Under the pieces are notes generated by a model. It was not told where the DNA came from. It was given only the letters and a program-made list of their open reading frames with translations, and ran no database searches. Both the position numbers and the translations under genes were made by a program. Shown here in pieces: positions 36,233-46,070 of a stretch of DNA of 62,765 nucleotides (its first letter is position 1; the number at the start of each line of letters is the position of its first letter). This DNA comes from Planctomycetaceae bacterium (GTDB lineage: Bacteria; Planctomycetota; Planctomycetia; Pirellulales; Pirellulaceae), in assembly GCA_024225195.1 (NCBI GenBank), contig JAAEMV010000853.1, positions 1 to 62,765 of the forward strand, given 5' to 3'.

Positions 36233-37765
36233 TTAAGTAGTGCACCAAAGTTCTTCCCCAACCAGACTACCTAGTCGCGGGTCGCACACCATATTTTGGG
36301 AGACCCAGCTAATGTCGTCATGAAAAGGACGATCTTCCTCATAAAACGGGACGACCTCTCTTAGTTGCTGATAAACAGATGTTAGCTTAGGGCTGGTTTT
36401 TAGAGGCAACCTAAACTCGATTCCCTGGCAGGCAGCGAGCAACTCGATTGCGATGATCTTTGCAGCATTCTCATTCATCGGACCAAGACGCCTCGCAGCA
36501 TAGGTCGCCATACTAACGTGATCTTCCTGGTTCGCACTTGTGGGCAAACTGTCTACGCTGACCGAACTTGCGAGATGTTTATTCTCGCTGGTTAAAGCCG
36601 CCGCGGTTACCTGGGGAATCATGAAACCAGAATTCAAACCACCGTCATTGGTTAAAAACGATGGCAACTCGCTTAAATGCCGATCAATCAACAAAGCGAT
36701 TCGGCGCTCGGACAGCGAACCAATTTCAGCAATCGCATTGGCTAACATATCTGCAACCATTGCCACCGGTTGAGCATGAAAATTCCCCCCCGACAAGATT
36801 GCGCCTCCTTCGAAAAAAACAAGCGGGTTATCGGAGACTGCATTCGCTTCATCGACCAACACTCGGCCAGCATGCCGAATCGAATCAAGGCAAGCTCCCA
36901 TCACTTGCGGCTGACAACGCAGTGAATAGGGATCTTGGACTCGACTGCAATCGCGATGTGATTGTCGAATTTGACTATCACGAAGTAGCTCGCGGTAGGC
37001 CCGTGCGCAATCCTGCTGTGCACGATGATTGCGAATTTCGTGGATCCGTTCATCAAACGGCGTGTCACTTCCCTTCGCGGCATCGACTGACATCGCACCT
37101 GCTACTACCGCTGCAGAAAAAACTTTCTGGCAATCAAAAAATCCTGCGAGGGCGAGCGAGGTCGAAACCTGCGTTCCGTTAATTAACGCCAACCCCTCCT
37201 TCGGACCCAAGACTAATGGCGGGATCCCCAACCGATCCAGTGCTTCCTTGGCCGGCATCGCAACGCCCTGCAGTCGTACTGAACCTTCACCTATTAATGC
37301 CAAACTCATGTGAGCCAATGGAGCCAAATCTCCACTCGCGCCAACCGACCCCTGCGACGGTATGCAGGGCAATACTCCAGCATTTAAACAAGCAACCAGC
37401 GACTCAATAACAGCCGGCCTAACACCGGAATAGCCGCGGGCAAGACTTGCTAACTTCAGCAACATCACCAACCTAACCACCGAGTCATCCAGCAAGTCCC
37501 CAACTCCTGCACAATGAGAGCGAACCAGGTTAAGCTGCAGTTGAGCGAGATCTGCCGCCGGTATTTGCTGATGGGCAAGCAAACCAAATCCGGTATTCAA
37601 ACCATAAATCGAATCACCAGAAGCCAGTAGATCCAGGACCGCTTGGTGAGATCGATTTACATTCTCCCAACATTGTTTTTCCAATTGAACTTCAATCGGA
37701 CCTTCAAAAGCCGCTGCCAGGATTTCCAGAGAAAGACTCCCCGGTTGAATACAAAAATTCTGCAT
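36233..37765 (-). CDS. hutH: Histidine ammonia-lyase
   Basis: A 510-residue enzyme that deaminates L-histidine to urocanate, the first step of histidine degradation. The Ala-Ser-Gly triad that cyclises to the MIO cofactor is in GSVGASGDLAPLAHM, near residue 143. Other family features are YGLNTGFGLLAHQQI, the ALINGTQVSTSLAL motif, CQPQVMGACLDS (active-site Gln region) and the NQEDHVSMATYAARR block. The length matches typical HutH. hutU follows upstream on the same strand with a 99-base gap, so the order of transcription is hutU then hutH. Confidence 0.97.
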   Translation of the reverse strand: MQNFCIQPGSLSLEILAAAFEGPIEVQLEKQCWENVNRSHQAVLDLLASGDSIYGLNTGFGLLAHQQIPAADLAQLQLNLVRSHCAGVGDLLDDSVVRLVMLLKLASLARGYSGVRPAVIESLVACLNAGVLPCIPSQGSVGASGDLAPLAHMSLALIGEGSVRLQGVAMPAKEALDRLGIPPLVLGPKEGLALINGTQVSTSLALAGFFDCQKVFSAAVVAGAMSVDAAKGSDTPFDERIHEIRNHRAQQDCARAYRELLRDSQIRQSHRDCSRVQDPYSLRCQPQVMGACLDSIRHAGRVLVDEANAVSDNPLVFFEGGAILSGGNFHAQPVAMVADMLANAIAEIGSLSERRIALLIDRHLSELPSFLTNDGGLNSGFMIPQVTAAALTSENKHLASSVSVDSLPTSANQEDHVSMATYAARRLGPMNENAAKIIAIELLAACQGIEFRLPLKTSPKLTSVYQQLREVVPFYEEDRPFHDDISWVSQNMVCDPRLGSLVGEELWCTT

Positions 37766-37864
37766 CAGATCATCCTAAGAAAAAAATTGAATAGCCACCC
37801 AAAGCGTCTTCAACTCACAAACGCCCAATTCCTCAGCCATGAATTACCCGCGGTAACGTGCCCA

Positions 37865-39526
37865 CTAGTCTCTTACCATTGGTAACTTTAATTTTTTATC
37901 CTTGGCACACTCAATCGCTTCGGTGTATCCGGCGTCCGCGTGGCGCATCACACCGGTGGCAGGATCGTTAAAGAGCACTCGGGCAATTCTTCGGTCGGCA
38001 TCTTCAGTTCCATCGCAAACAATGACAGTTCCTGAATGCTGGGAAAATCCCATGCCAACACCACCGCCGTGATGCAAGCTAACCCAGGTCGCACCGCTTG
38101 CCGTGTTGAGCAGTGCGTTCAACAATGGCCAATCTGAGACCGCATCCGAGCCATCTTTCATTGACTCCGTTTCCCGATTAGGACTCGCCACCGACCCTGA
38201 ATCCAGATGGTCTCTGCCAATAACGATCGGTGCCGAAACCTCTCCCGTACGCACCATTTCATTGAAGGCCAAGCCAAGACGATCGCGATCCCCCAAGCCC
38301 ACCCAGCAAATCCTGGACGGAAGACCTTGAAACTGAATCCGCTCTCGCGCCATATCCAGCCATTGATGGAGGTGAGGATCATCGGGAATTAACTCTTTGA
38401 CTTTTTGATCAGTCGCGTAAATATCAGCCGGGTCACCCGATAGCGCAACCCACCGAAATGGGCCGATTCCTTTGCAAAACAATGGACGAATATAAGCCGG
38501 CACGAACCCGGGGAAATCAAAAGCGTTCTCCAACCCCATCTCCAACGCCACTTGCCGAATGTTATTTCCGTAGTCAAACACAGGAATCCCACGGCGGTGA
38601 AATGCCAACATGGCCTCCACATGAGTTTTCATGGATTGCTTTGCAGCCAAAATTACTGATTCCGGACTCTCAATCCTGGCTGCCGTGGCCTTGGAAAGGC
38701 TCCACCCGGCAGGCAAGTAACCGTTAAGCGGGTCGTGCGCTGAAGTTTGATCGGTAACAGCATCGGGAGAAATTTCACGGCGAATCATCTCCGGTAAAAT
38801 CTCCGCAGCATTACCAAGAAGACCAACCGAAACAGGATTCTCATTCTCAATCGAACGGTGAATCAAAGCCATGGCTTCGTCAAGCGTTTTCGCTTTGTGG
38901 TCGACATAGCCTGTTGCCAAACGTTTATCAATCCGCGACTCATCACACTCAATTGCGAGGATCGAAGCACCCGCCATGGTCGCAGCCAAGGTTTGAGCAC
39001 CACCCATCCCACCTAGCCCTGAAGTCAAAATCCATTTACCTGACAGTTCGCCATCGAAATGCACCTTTCCCATCGAAACAAACGTCTCATACGTTCCCTG
39101 CACAATCCCCTGGCTACCGATGTAAATCCAAGAACCGGCAGTCATCTGACCGTACATCATTAGCCCGGCCTTATCGAGCTCGTGAAAGTGATCCCAGTTT
39201 GCCCAATGAGGTACGAGGTTACTATTTGCGATCAGCACCCGCGGCGCGTCTTCGTGCGTCCGAAACACGCCCACCGGTTTACCAGATTGAATCAGTAAAG
39301 TTTCATCCCGCCCCAGCGAGCGTAAGGCGTTAACGATTTGATCGAAACATTCCCAATTCCGCGCCGCCTTGCCGATTCCGCCATAAACCACCAACTCGTC
39401 TGGATTCTCGGCAACGTCGGGATCAAGATTGTTCATCAACATCCGCAGGGGAGCTTCGGCGAGCCAATGCTTACAACTAATGGTGGAACCCACCGGAGCC
39501 TTAACTGCTCGACTCTTCGTACTCAT
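37865..39526 (-). CDS. hutU: Urocanate hydratase
   Basis: A 553-residue NAD+-dependent enzyme that hydrates urocanate to imidazolonepropionate. Motifs: [46 protein letters not shown], the NAD-binding [11 protein letters not shown], and the C-terminal [16 protein letters not shown] and [15 protein letters not shown]. The family Cys near the active site is within [14 protein letters not shown]. It begins 262 bases from hutI and is divergent to it; GGGGAT lies upstream of the ATG. Confidence 0.97.
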   Translation of the reverse strand: MSTKSRAVKAPVGSTISCKHWLAEAPLRMLMNNLDPDVAENPDELVVYGGIGKAARNWECFDQIVNALRSLGRDETLLIQSGKPVGVFRTHEDAPRVLIANSNLVPHWANWDHFHELDKAGLMMYGQMTAGSWIYIGSQGIVQGTYETFVSMGKVHFDGELSGKWILTSGLGGMGGAQTLAATMAGASILAIECDESRIDKRLATGYVDHKAKTLDEAMALIHRSIENENPVSVGLLGNAAEILPEMIRREISPDAVTDQTSAHDPLNGYLPAGWSLSKATAARIESPESVILAAKQSMKTHVEAMLAFHRRGIPVFDYGNNIRQVALEMGLENAFDFPGFVPAYIRPLFCKGIGPFRWVALSGDPADIYATDQKVKELIPDDPHLHQWLDMARERIQFQGLPSRICWVGLGDRDRLGLAFNEMVRTGEVSAPIVIGRDHLDSGSVASPNRETESMKDGSDAVSDWPLLNALLNTASGATWVSLHHGGGVGMGFSQHSGTVIVCDGTEDADRRIARVLFNDPATGVMRHADAGYTEAIECAKDKKLKLPMVRD

Positions 39527-39788
39527 GTTTATTCATCCCCACAACATTGACGCAATGAATTTATTTTCCTTGCATTTATAGTGATTTTGTTAACTGCCCG
39601 CCAACTTGAACCACCAAATTGACTAGACTGCCTGTTCACCAAGTGGACAACTCTTTTGGAGTGTTTCACCAACCAACCATGGTTCGATATTGTCTACTGT
39701 TAAACAGGATTCAATCTCCGAATTAGATTTCCCGCGTCCCGTTATTCGCACCCACTTACCCTGCTCCAACAAAAACTCTGGATACTCA
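39527..39788. promoter_or_regulatory. Divergent promoter region of the hut genes
   Basis: The 262 bases between hutU and hutI should hold both hut promoters. An imperfect inverted repeat, TGTTCA-5 bases-TGGACA, lies at 39633-39649 and could be an operator; no HutC or HutP gene is nearby to support this. The plus-strand frame of hutI is open back to 39690, but the extra residues are not family-like. Confidence 0.4.
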
Positions 39789-41072
39789 ATGAATAGTATT
39801 TCTGGTCACGAAGTGGTATTTCGCGGATTCAATATCGCCACGATGGATCCCAATTCAGCAGAAATAAAGTGTGAACTTTCTGGTGAACCACTCGGCGGCC
39901 TAACCCAGCAGTTGGAATACGGGACGCTCAACGGAACCGCGATTGGAGTGGAAGGAGGGAAGATTAAGTGGCTCGCGTTAGAACGCGAACTTGACCGCAA
40001 CGGGCTCACCTTCGCGCAGACCGTCAACGGCGAGGGAAAACTTCTGACTCCTGGCTTGATCGATTGCCATTCCCATTTAGTTTTTGGAGGGAATCGAGCA
40101 TCCGAATGGGAGCGGAGGTTAAATGGTTGCAGCTACGAAGAGATAGCGAAACAGGGCGGTGGGATTCTTTCGACCGTTTCGGCAACGCGGGCGGCTACCG
40201 AAGAAGAATTATTCCAAGCAGCTTCCAAGCGAATTAAATCGCTTCTCGCCGAAGGTGTGACAACAATTGAAATCAAATCAGGATATGGGTTGGACTTAGA
40301 TTCTGAATTAAAAATGTTACGCGTTGCCAACCGACTAGGATCAGAATTCCCAGTATCCGTCGAGGCAACTTTACTGGCCGCCCACGCGGTCGCGCCTGAG
40401 TTCCAAGGAAATCCAGACGGTTTCATTCAGCATGTTTGCGATTCTATCATCCCGCAATCGGCTGAATCCTGCAGTGCGGTGGATGCGTTTTGCGAAACGA
40501 TCGCTTTCAACCTTGCACAAACAGAACGTGTATTTGAGCGTGCGAAGCAGTTTGGGTTAAATATCAAAGTTCACGCCGAACAATTATCACACACCGGAGC
40601 TGCGGCACTTGCAGCAAACATGGGTGCGATTTCTGCCGACCATCTGGAGTTTTTAAGTGATCACGATTGTGCAACCTTGGGAAGACACGGCACGGTCGCA
40701 ACATTGCTGCCGGGAGCTTTCTACTGTTTGAACGAAAAACAAAAACCACCCATCTCAGCACTTCGTGAAAACCAGGTTCCCATCGCAATTGCTACTGATT
40801 CAAACCCTGGAAGCTCCCCCGTGCTCTCACTCCTTCTAATGGGAAACATGGCTTGCAATCTTTTTGGATTGACACCTTGTGAGGCAGTCGCAGGGATGAC
40901 TATCAATGCCGCGAAAGCCCTTCAACTGGATCAAACGATCGGCTCCATCACGAAAGGCAAGCAAGCAGATTTCGCGACCTGGCATGTGCACTCACCGGCA
41001 GAACTCGTTTACAGCATTGGTGGCAATCCTTCCGCTGGTGTTTACAAGCTTGGAGAGAGGACTCAGTTTTGA
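39789..41072 (+). CDS. hutI: Imidazolonepropionase
   Basis: A 427-residue amidohydrolase-superfamily enzyme opening the imidazolone ring to give N-formimino-L-glutamate. The start at ATG 39789 is chosen because the family similarity begins with the VVFRGFNIATMD strand. Metal-binding and family motifs: LIDCHSHLVFGGNRASEWERR, GGGILSTVSATRAA, TTIEIKSGYGL, IKVHAEQLSHTGAAAL, SADHLE and the C-terminal IATDSNPGSSPV. Stop and hutF start overlap (TTGA), indicating coupled translation. Confidence 0.97.
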   Translation: MNSISGHEVVFRGFNIATMDPNSAEIKCELSGEPLGGLTQQLEYGTLNGTAIGVEGGKIKWLALERELDRNGLTFAQTVNGEGKLLTPGLIDCHSHLVFGGNRASEWERRLNGCSYEEIAKQGGGILSTVSATRAATEEELFQAASKRIKSLLAEGVTTIEIKSGYGLDLDSELKMLRVANRLGSEFPVSVEATLLAAHAVAPEFQGNPDGFIQHVCDSIIPQSAESCSAVDAFCETIAFNLAQTERVFERAKQFGLNIKVHAEQLSHTGAAALAANMGAISADHLEFLSDHDCATLGRHGTVATLLPGAFYCLNEKQKPPISALRENQVPIAIATDSNPGSSPVLSLLLMGNMACNLFGLTPCEAVAGMTINAAKALQLDQTIGSITKGKQADFATWHVHSPAELVYSIGGNPSAGVYKLGERTQF

Positions 41073-42475
41073 ACCCGCAGACTGAAACTGAATTCATAGT
41101 TGACACGGCTTTGATCGAGACGACACCCGGAACCGAAGCGTGGAAAGAAAACGTTCGCTTTTCTATTTCGAAGGGAATCATTACCCAAATCGATTATGAC
41201 TGTCCAGCGACCGAATCATCGAGGTCCATCGCTGGGATAGCCATTCCCGCGATGGTCAACACTCATAGCCATGCGTTCCAGCGAGGGTTTGCAGGAATGA
41301 GTGAATTCCGAACTGAATCACGGGACAGCTTCTGGACTTGGCGCAACCTAATGTACAAATTTGTTTCTGACCTGACTCCGGAAGATGTCTACATCATCGC
41401 CCGGCAGTTGTACTTGGAGATGGTCGTTGCAGGCTATAGCTGGGTGGGTGAATTCCATTATCTGCACAACAGCCCTTCCGGAAATCCTTATGCAAATCCA
41501 ACCGAAATGGCCGATGCGCTATTGCGGGCTGCAGGAGAGGCCGGAATCGGAATTAATTTGCTACCCGTTCTCTATCAGCGCAGTGGCTTCGCAGCCGAGG
41601 AAACAAATCACGGTCAACGGCGGTTCGCGCTTTCCCTGGATCGGTACTTTAGCTTAGTCGATAACTGCTGTGAAAAAATTACCGGCAACCCTGATGCCGC
41701 GCTAGGACTGGCATTTCACTCACTCAGGGCGGTCAACCCGGTAGCCATGCAAGAGGTACTTGAATATCGGACAAACCATTTAGCGGATTGCAGCGTCCAC
41801 ATTCACGTTGCCGAGCAGCAACTCGAAGTCGACGACTGCCTATCAGCGACCGGCAAACGCCCCGTTCAGTTTCTTCTTGACTCTTTTCCAATCGATGAAT
41901 CCTGGTGTTTGATTCACGCAACCCACATGGACAGCGATGAAATAGCAAGACTTTCAAGCTCGCGTGCGGTCGCCGGACTTTGCCCGACAACCGAAGCGAA
42001 TCTTGGCGACGGATTTTTCCCAGCATCTCAATTCCTAGGTTCCGAAGGGCGGATTTCAATCGGCAGTGACAGTCACTGCTCGGTTAATTTACGAGAGGAA
42101 TTACGCTGGCTCGAATACGGCCAAAGGCTGAGGGGTGGGCAACGTGCTGCGTTAGGAACACCTAAATTTTCTACCGGGAGAAGACTTTATTCAGAGTGTG
42201 CCCATAGTGGCGGACAGGCCATCGGAGTTAACACGGGAAGACTCGCAGTAGGGTGTCGTGCTGATCTTTTGATCTTATCCCCCGACCATCCCACGATTTC
42301 TCACGCTTCGAAGGATCGAATTCTGGATCGGTTGATATTTCTCAACACGGGGTGCCCGATTCAACGACGCATGCTCGGAGGAAAGTGGATTGAAGAGAGA
42401 AAACTCAACGAACAATTACATCGCTCGGGAGTCGCCTTTAACCAACTCAACCGAAAGTTCTTTCAAGGATCCTGA
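41069..42475 (+). CDS. hutF: Formimidoylglutamate deiminase
   Basis: A 468-residue amidohydrolase that converts N-formimino-L-glutamate to N-formyl-L-glutamate and ammonia, the marker enzyme of the five-step histidine pathway. The TTG start overlaps the hutI stop by four bases and follows GAGAGG. Motifs: VNTHSHAFQRGFAGMSE (zinc ligands), FWTWRNLMYKF, VGEFHYLHN, LAFHSLRAV, VHIHVAEQ, LIHATHMD and IGSDSHCSVNL. The RDSFWTWR segment separates HutF from other deaminases such as guanine or TRZ-type enzymes. The final HutG step is not encoded nearby. Confidence 0.95.
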   Translation: MNPQTETEFIVDTALIETTPGTEAWKENVRFSISKGIITQIDYDCPATESSRSIAGIAIPAMVNTHSHAFQRGFAGMSEFRTESRDSFWTWRNLMYKFVSDLTPEDVYIIARQLYLEMVVAGYSWVGEFHYLHNSPSGNPYANPTEMADALLRAAGEAGIGINLLPVLYQRSGFAAEETNHGQRRFALSLDRYFSLVDNCCEKITGNPDAALGLAFHSLRAVNPVAMQEVLEYRTNHLADCSVHIHVAEQQLEVDDCLSATGKRPVQFLLDSFPIDESWCLIHATHMDSDEIARLSSSRAVAGLCPTTEANLGDGFFPASQFLGSEGRISIGSDSHCSVNLREELRWLEYGQRLRGGQRAALGTPKFSTGRRLYSECAHSGGQAIGVNTGRLAVGCRADLLILSPDHPTISHASKDRILDRLIFLNTGCPIQRRMLGGKWIEERKLNEQLHRSGVAFNQLNRKFFQGS

Positions 42476-42622
42476 TCCAAAATTCGAAGATGCCAATCAC
42501 TTCTTGCCATTACCGAAAGCAAGTAATAATTTTTTGGGGGCAAGCTTGATTACAAGTTGGGTTCCCAACAGGAGTTGCTACAATCGGTGACTTACTGCAA
42601 TGCAAGCCCTCTGTACCAAAAC

Positions 42623-43519
42623 ATGCTTAAACGAATCTGGCAACTAATTAAGATGACGTTTTCGATTTGGGGAGAATCGAATGCATCCCGAATGGCGGCG
42701 GCGTTGTCTTACTACACGATGCTTTCCCTTGCGCCTTGCTTGATGATGGCTATCGCAATTGCCGGATACATTTATGACGACTCCGTTGTCGAAAGCGAGA
42801 TCATTCGACAAGTCGAACTGATTTCAACACCCGACATTGCAGAGACGGTAAAAGGGCTAATCCAACGTGCCTCTCAACCAAGCTCCGGTATCGTAGCGGG
42901 AACGATTAGTGTCTGCGTTCTTGTCTTCGCCGCCTCCGGAGTATTCACCCAGCTCTACGACACATTTAATCGTATTTGGGGAGTTTCCTACCAAGGGCTC
43001 GAGGGACTTTTGTTTACGATTCGAAAGCGATTGATTGGCGTTGGCATGGTTTTAGTCGTCGGCGTGATGCTTATCGGAGCACTGATTACCGACTCGATCA
43101 TGGCTTACATCAGTACGATGGTAGAAGGCTATCCACAGCTAGTCACCTGGCTAAGCCTATTCGACCGGAGCTTATCTTATCTACTTATGCCTCTCGTGTT
43201 CACGCTCATGTTTTGGTTTTTCCCTGCTACGAAAATCCATTGGAAAGACGTTTGGCCCGCGGGCATTTTGACGGCAGCCTTGATTGCGGGGAGTCGCTAT
43301 CTGATTGGCTTCTACCTTAAATTCTCAACGACGAGCGAAGTCTACGGGGCGATGGGGTCACTCGTCGTCATTTTGATATGGGTCTACATCACTGGCCTGA
43401 TGGTCTTTTTTGGAGCCTCATTCAGCCATGCGTGGGCTGATACTTTCGGCTCTCGAAGTAAGTTACCCAAGCCCGAAGCAACCGATCACTCGGAAATAGC
43501 CTCTGAAAATGCTCCCTAG
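42623..43519 (+). CDS. YihY/BrkB-family membrane protein
   Basis: A 298-residue inner-membrane protein of the YihY (UPF0761, formerly RNase BN-like) family. From the ATG at 42623 it reads MLKRIWQLIKMTFSIWGESNASRMAAALSYYTMLSLAP (family hallmark AAALSYYT..SLAP) and carries six hydrophobic segments; the SYLLMPLVFTLMFWFFPATKIHWKDVWPAG block and GSLVVILIWVYITGLMVFFGA are typical. The C-terminal tail is polar. It is not a nuclease; the role is unknown, possibly transport. An in-frame upstream start at 42557 is less likely. Confidence 0.9.
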   Translation: MLKRIWQLIKMTFSIWGESNASRMAAALSYYTMLSLAPCLMMAIAIAGYIYDDSVVESEIIRQVELISTPDIAETVKGLIQRASQPSSGIVAGTISVCVLVFAASGVFTQLYDTFNRIWGVSYQGLEGLLFTIRKRLIGVGMVLVVGVMLIGALITDSIMAYISTMVEGYPQLVTWLSLFDRSLSYLLMPLVFTLMFWFFPATKIHWKDVWPAGILTAALIAGSRYLIGFYLKFSTTSEVYGAMGSLVVILIWVYITGLMVFFGASFSHAWADTFGSRSKLPKPEATDHSEIASENAP

Positions 43520-43829
43520 CTTTGGTTGGTGCACAGCCTAAGCAAAAAAGAAGCCTGTCGCTTTCTAACACCGCCCGTTTTACGTTGCCCTTTTAATGCC
43601 GCCCTTTTAATGCAGCCTTTCGATTTACAACGGAAATTCCGAGTCCGGCAAACCAAGATCGGGCGTAGTGCAAAAATCGAATTGAAGGTAACATAGTCGG
43701 CTTGCCTGGCAGGTTAAATCAGCCCCCGAGAGACTCTTTCGTCAATTTTGACTGAGTACAGGGTTTCAACGATTTCCCGCCATTTCATTTACTCTTGGTT
43801 AGCACATATATTTTCAGGTAGATCGGTCC
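43520..43829. other. Region between the YihY and ychF genes
   Basis: About 310 bases without a gene. It contains a 14-bp tandem duplication at 43587-43614 and presumably the ychF promoter. Confidence 0.35.
43587..43614. repeat. 14-bp tandem duplication
   Basis: GCCCTTTTAATGCC is followed directly by GCCCTTTTAATGCA. It lies about 70 bases after the YihY stop codon. Confidence 0.8.
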
Positions 43830-44921
43830 ATGGAAGCCGGAATTGTTGGGTTGCCCAACGTAGGAAAAAGCACATTATTTAACGCTCTCACGCTGTCCAA
43901 AGCAGCGGCGAGTGAGAACTATCCGTTTTGTACCATTGAACCGAACGAAGGTATGGTCAGTGTGCCAGATGACCGACTGGAAAAAATCACAACTTACATT
44001 ACGCCTCAAAAGGTGATCCCGGCGACTCTTAAACTGGTCGACATTGCGGGGATCGTCAAAGGTGCGAGCGAAGGCGAAGGGCTAGGCAATAAATTTCTTA
44101 GTCACATTCGACAGGTCGATGCAATTCTTCAAGTCGTCCGCTGCTTTGAGGATGACGACGTGATCCACGTTAGTGGAACCGTCGACCCTTTGGCAGACAT
44201 CGAGACGATTGAAATGGAGTTGATGCTGGCGGATATTGAGACGCTTCAGAATGCAGAATCAAAAGCGGCAAGAAATGCAAGATCCGGCGACAAGGAAGCC
44301 AAACAATTACTCAGTGCCATTGAAAAGTGCCTGAAGCACCTCGAAACAGAAAATCCCCTCCGCAGCCTGTCACTGCCAGACCCCGAAGCGAAGGCGATCA
44401 AAGCCTACGGCTTACTCACCGCCAAACCAATCCTTTACATCGCCAACGTGGCCGAAGATGACTTGGAGGGCAATTCTCCTCTTGTTCAAAAAGTTCGCGA
44501 ATACGCAGATAAGGTGAATGCAGGATTGGCAATCGTTTGCGCAAAGATTGAAGCAGAGATTGCGGAACTGGAAGCAGAAGATCGGTCTGAAATGCTGGAA
44601 GCGGTCGGACTCCAGGAACCAGCACTCGACAATGTTGCTCGGGAAACCTACCGCACCCTTGGTCTGCAAAGCTATTTCACCGCTGGTGAGAAAGAAGTAC
44701 GTGCCTGGACCATTCACAAAGGATTTACCGGCCCGCAAGCTGCTGGTGTCATTCACACTGACTTCGAACGTGGCTTTATTCGCGTCGAAGTCTATTCGCT
44801 TGAAGATCTTGAGAATTACAAAACAGAGGTTGCCATTCGACAGAATGGCAAATTAAGGGTCGAAGGAAAGAATTACGTTGTCCAGGATGGCGACATTTGC
44901 CACTTCTTGTTCAACGTTTAA
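43830..44921 (+). CDS. ychF: YchF/OLA1-family GTPase
   Basis: A 363-residue Obg-superfamily P-loop NTPase that binds ATP or GTP and the ribosome and modulates translation and stress responses. G1 is [16 protein letters not shown]3 is [18 protein letters not shown]4-like is YIANVAED (the altered base-specificity motif that allows ATP). A helical insert and the C-terminal TGS domain ([39 protein letters not shown]) complete the family architecture. The gene ends with HFLFNV, as most YchF proteins do. Confidence 0.97.
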   Translation: MEAGIVGLPNVGKSTLFNALTLSKAAASENYPFCTIEPNEGMVSVPDDRLEKITTYITPQKVIPATLKLVDIAGIVKGASEGEGLGNKFLSHIRQVDAILQVVRCFEDDDVIHVSGTVDPLADIETIEMELMLADIETLQNAESKAARNARSGDKEAKQLLSAIEKCLKHLETENPLRSLSLPDPEAKAIKAYGLLTAKPILYIANVAEDDLEGNSPLVQKVREYADKVNAGLAIVCAKIEAEIAELEAEDRSEMLEAVGLQEPALDNVARETYRTLGLQSYFTAGEKEVRAWTIHKGFTGPQAAGVIHTDFERGFIRVEVYSLEDLENYKTEVAIRQNGKLRVEGKNYVVQDGDICHFLFNV

Positions 44922-44996
44922 ACCAATCAGTATTGTTGGAAAATCCAAAAACTGCTCAATTCAGCGAAGTCTTTTTCAGCCGAACGTGAGCGAAAC

Positions 44997-45758
44997 ATGC
45001 CTGCAATTCTCCCTCCGCTATCTGATCCCTCTACATCGACTCAAATTCGTGGTGTCGACGTTCATGCGGTTCATAAGAGCGCGACGATGTTTTTGTTTCA
45101 CTTCTTCAAATATCTTTCGGCGAAGCACGGATTTCAATATTTCTCAGAGAACAATGAACCAGCGAATGCTGGAAAACTAGCCGCCAGCAACCAGAGAAAT
45201 TTTTGTCGATGCCCCATTCGGAATTTTGAACCGCTCGAGTCGACCTTCGATTACCCCACAAATTGTCACCGCATTTTTCACATTCGTGACCCTCGCGACA
45301 TTTTAGTCTCTGAATATTTTTCATTCGGTTGGATTCACCCAACCGAAGATTCAGATTTGGATCAAGTTCGAAATTCCCTTCAAAAGATGTCTATCGACGA
45401 CTATGTCCTGCACCATTGCACTCAGCGAGAGTTTCCTTTGGAAAGAAGATATTCATCACTTATTGAGAGAACGCTTGACCCCAATCTAGAAACCGTTGTC
45501 ACCTATGAGACCATGGTTACAAATTTTCCAAAATGGCTGTCCCAGGTAGTACCCGTTTTTGGCATTCGGCGTTCAAGATTGGCCGTCCTGCAATTGGCGT
45601 GGCGCTACCGCAATGAATTCCGAACAAAGAAAGAGGCCATGACGCACAAACGGTGTATCACGCCTGGCGACCACCGCAGGAAACTTAAACCCTCGACAAT
45701 CGATGCACTCAATCTACGATTTGAGTCGATTCTCACCAAATTTGGTTACGAATATTAA
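44997..45758 (+). CDS. Sulfotransferase-like protein
   Basis: A 253-residue protein with the layout of a PAPS-dependent sulfotransferase. VHAVHKSATMFLFHFFKYL occupies the 5'-phosphosulfate loop position (usually PKSGTT..), and HIRDPRDILVSEYFSFG matches the 3'-phosphate-binding motif with its RDPRD..VS pattern. A late KLKPSTIDALNLRFESILTKFGYE helix resembles family C-termini. Thus it probably moves sulfate from PAPS onto a carbohydrate or other acceptor. The loop variant HKSATM lacks the usual Gly. It lies 75 bases after ychF on the same strand, likely unrelated in function. Confidence 0.78.
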   Translation: MPAILPPLSDPSTSTQIRGVDVHAVHKSATMFLFHFFKYLSAKHGFQYFSENNEPANAGKLAASNQRNFCRCPIRNFEPLESTFDYPTNCHRIFHIRDPRDILVSEYFSFGWIHPTEDSDLDQVRNSLQKMSIDDYVLHHCTQREFPLERRYSSLIERTLDPNLETVVTYETMVTNFPKWLSQVVPVFGIRRSRLAVLQLAWRYRNEFRTKKEAMTHKRCITPGDHRRKLKPSTIDALNLRFESILTKFGYEY

Positions 45759-45865
45759 TTCACTCCAAGTCGGCTGAGCAATTCATCTAAAGACGAGCCC
45801 ACGACGCGCCGTAACTCCAGCATCTACCAAACAGACGCAAACCAATGGCGATTCAAAGAAAAGAG

Positions 45866-45939
45866 TAGGGCTGGCAGGACTCGAACCCGCGACAAAGGGA
45901 TTATGAGTCCCCTGCTCTAACCAACTGAGCTACAGCCCC
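45866..45939 (-). tRNA. tRNA with anticodon CAU (Ile2 or elongator Met)
   Basis: On the minus strand the sequence folds into a full cloverleaf: acceptor GGGGCTG with CAGCCCT (first pair G-U), D arm GCTCAGTTGGTTAGAGC, anticodon stem GGGGA/TCCCT with loop CTCATAA (anticodon CAT), T arm GCGGG-TTCGAGT-CCTGC, discriminator A. CCA is not encoded. The GGGGACTCATAATCCCT arm and the TTGTCGC stretch after it look more like the tRNA-Ile2 type (C34 modified to lysidine by TilS to read AUA) than elongator Met, but the two cannot be separated with certainty by eye. It is not an initiator. Confidence 0.93.
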
Positions 45940-46070
45940 TCTCGTGGCGTAAAGCCTAATAGATGTTTGAAATCGGTTCAATCGGCAGGAAAATTTAATT
46001 TCTGTGCTGAATTCCGAGCAACTAATTTCCGACTTGAAATTGCCCGAAACAATTGAAATCCTTCCGCCAT

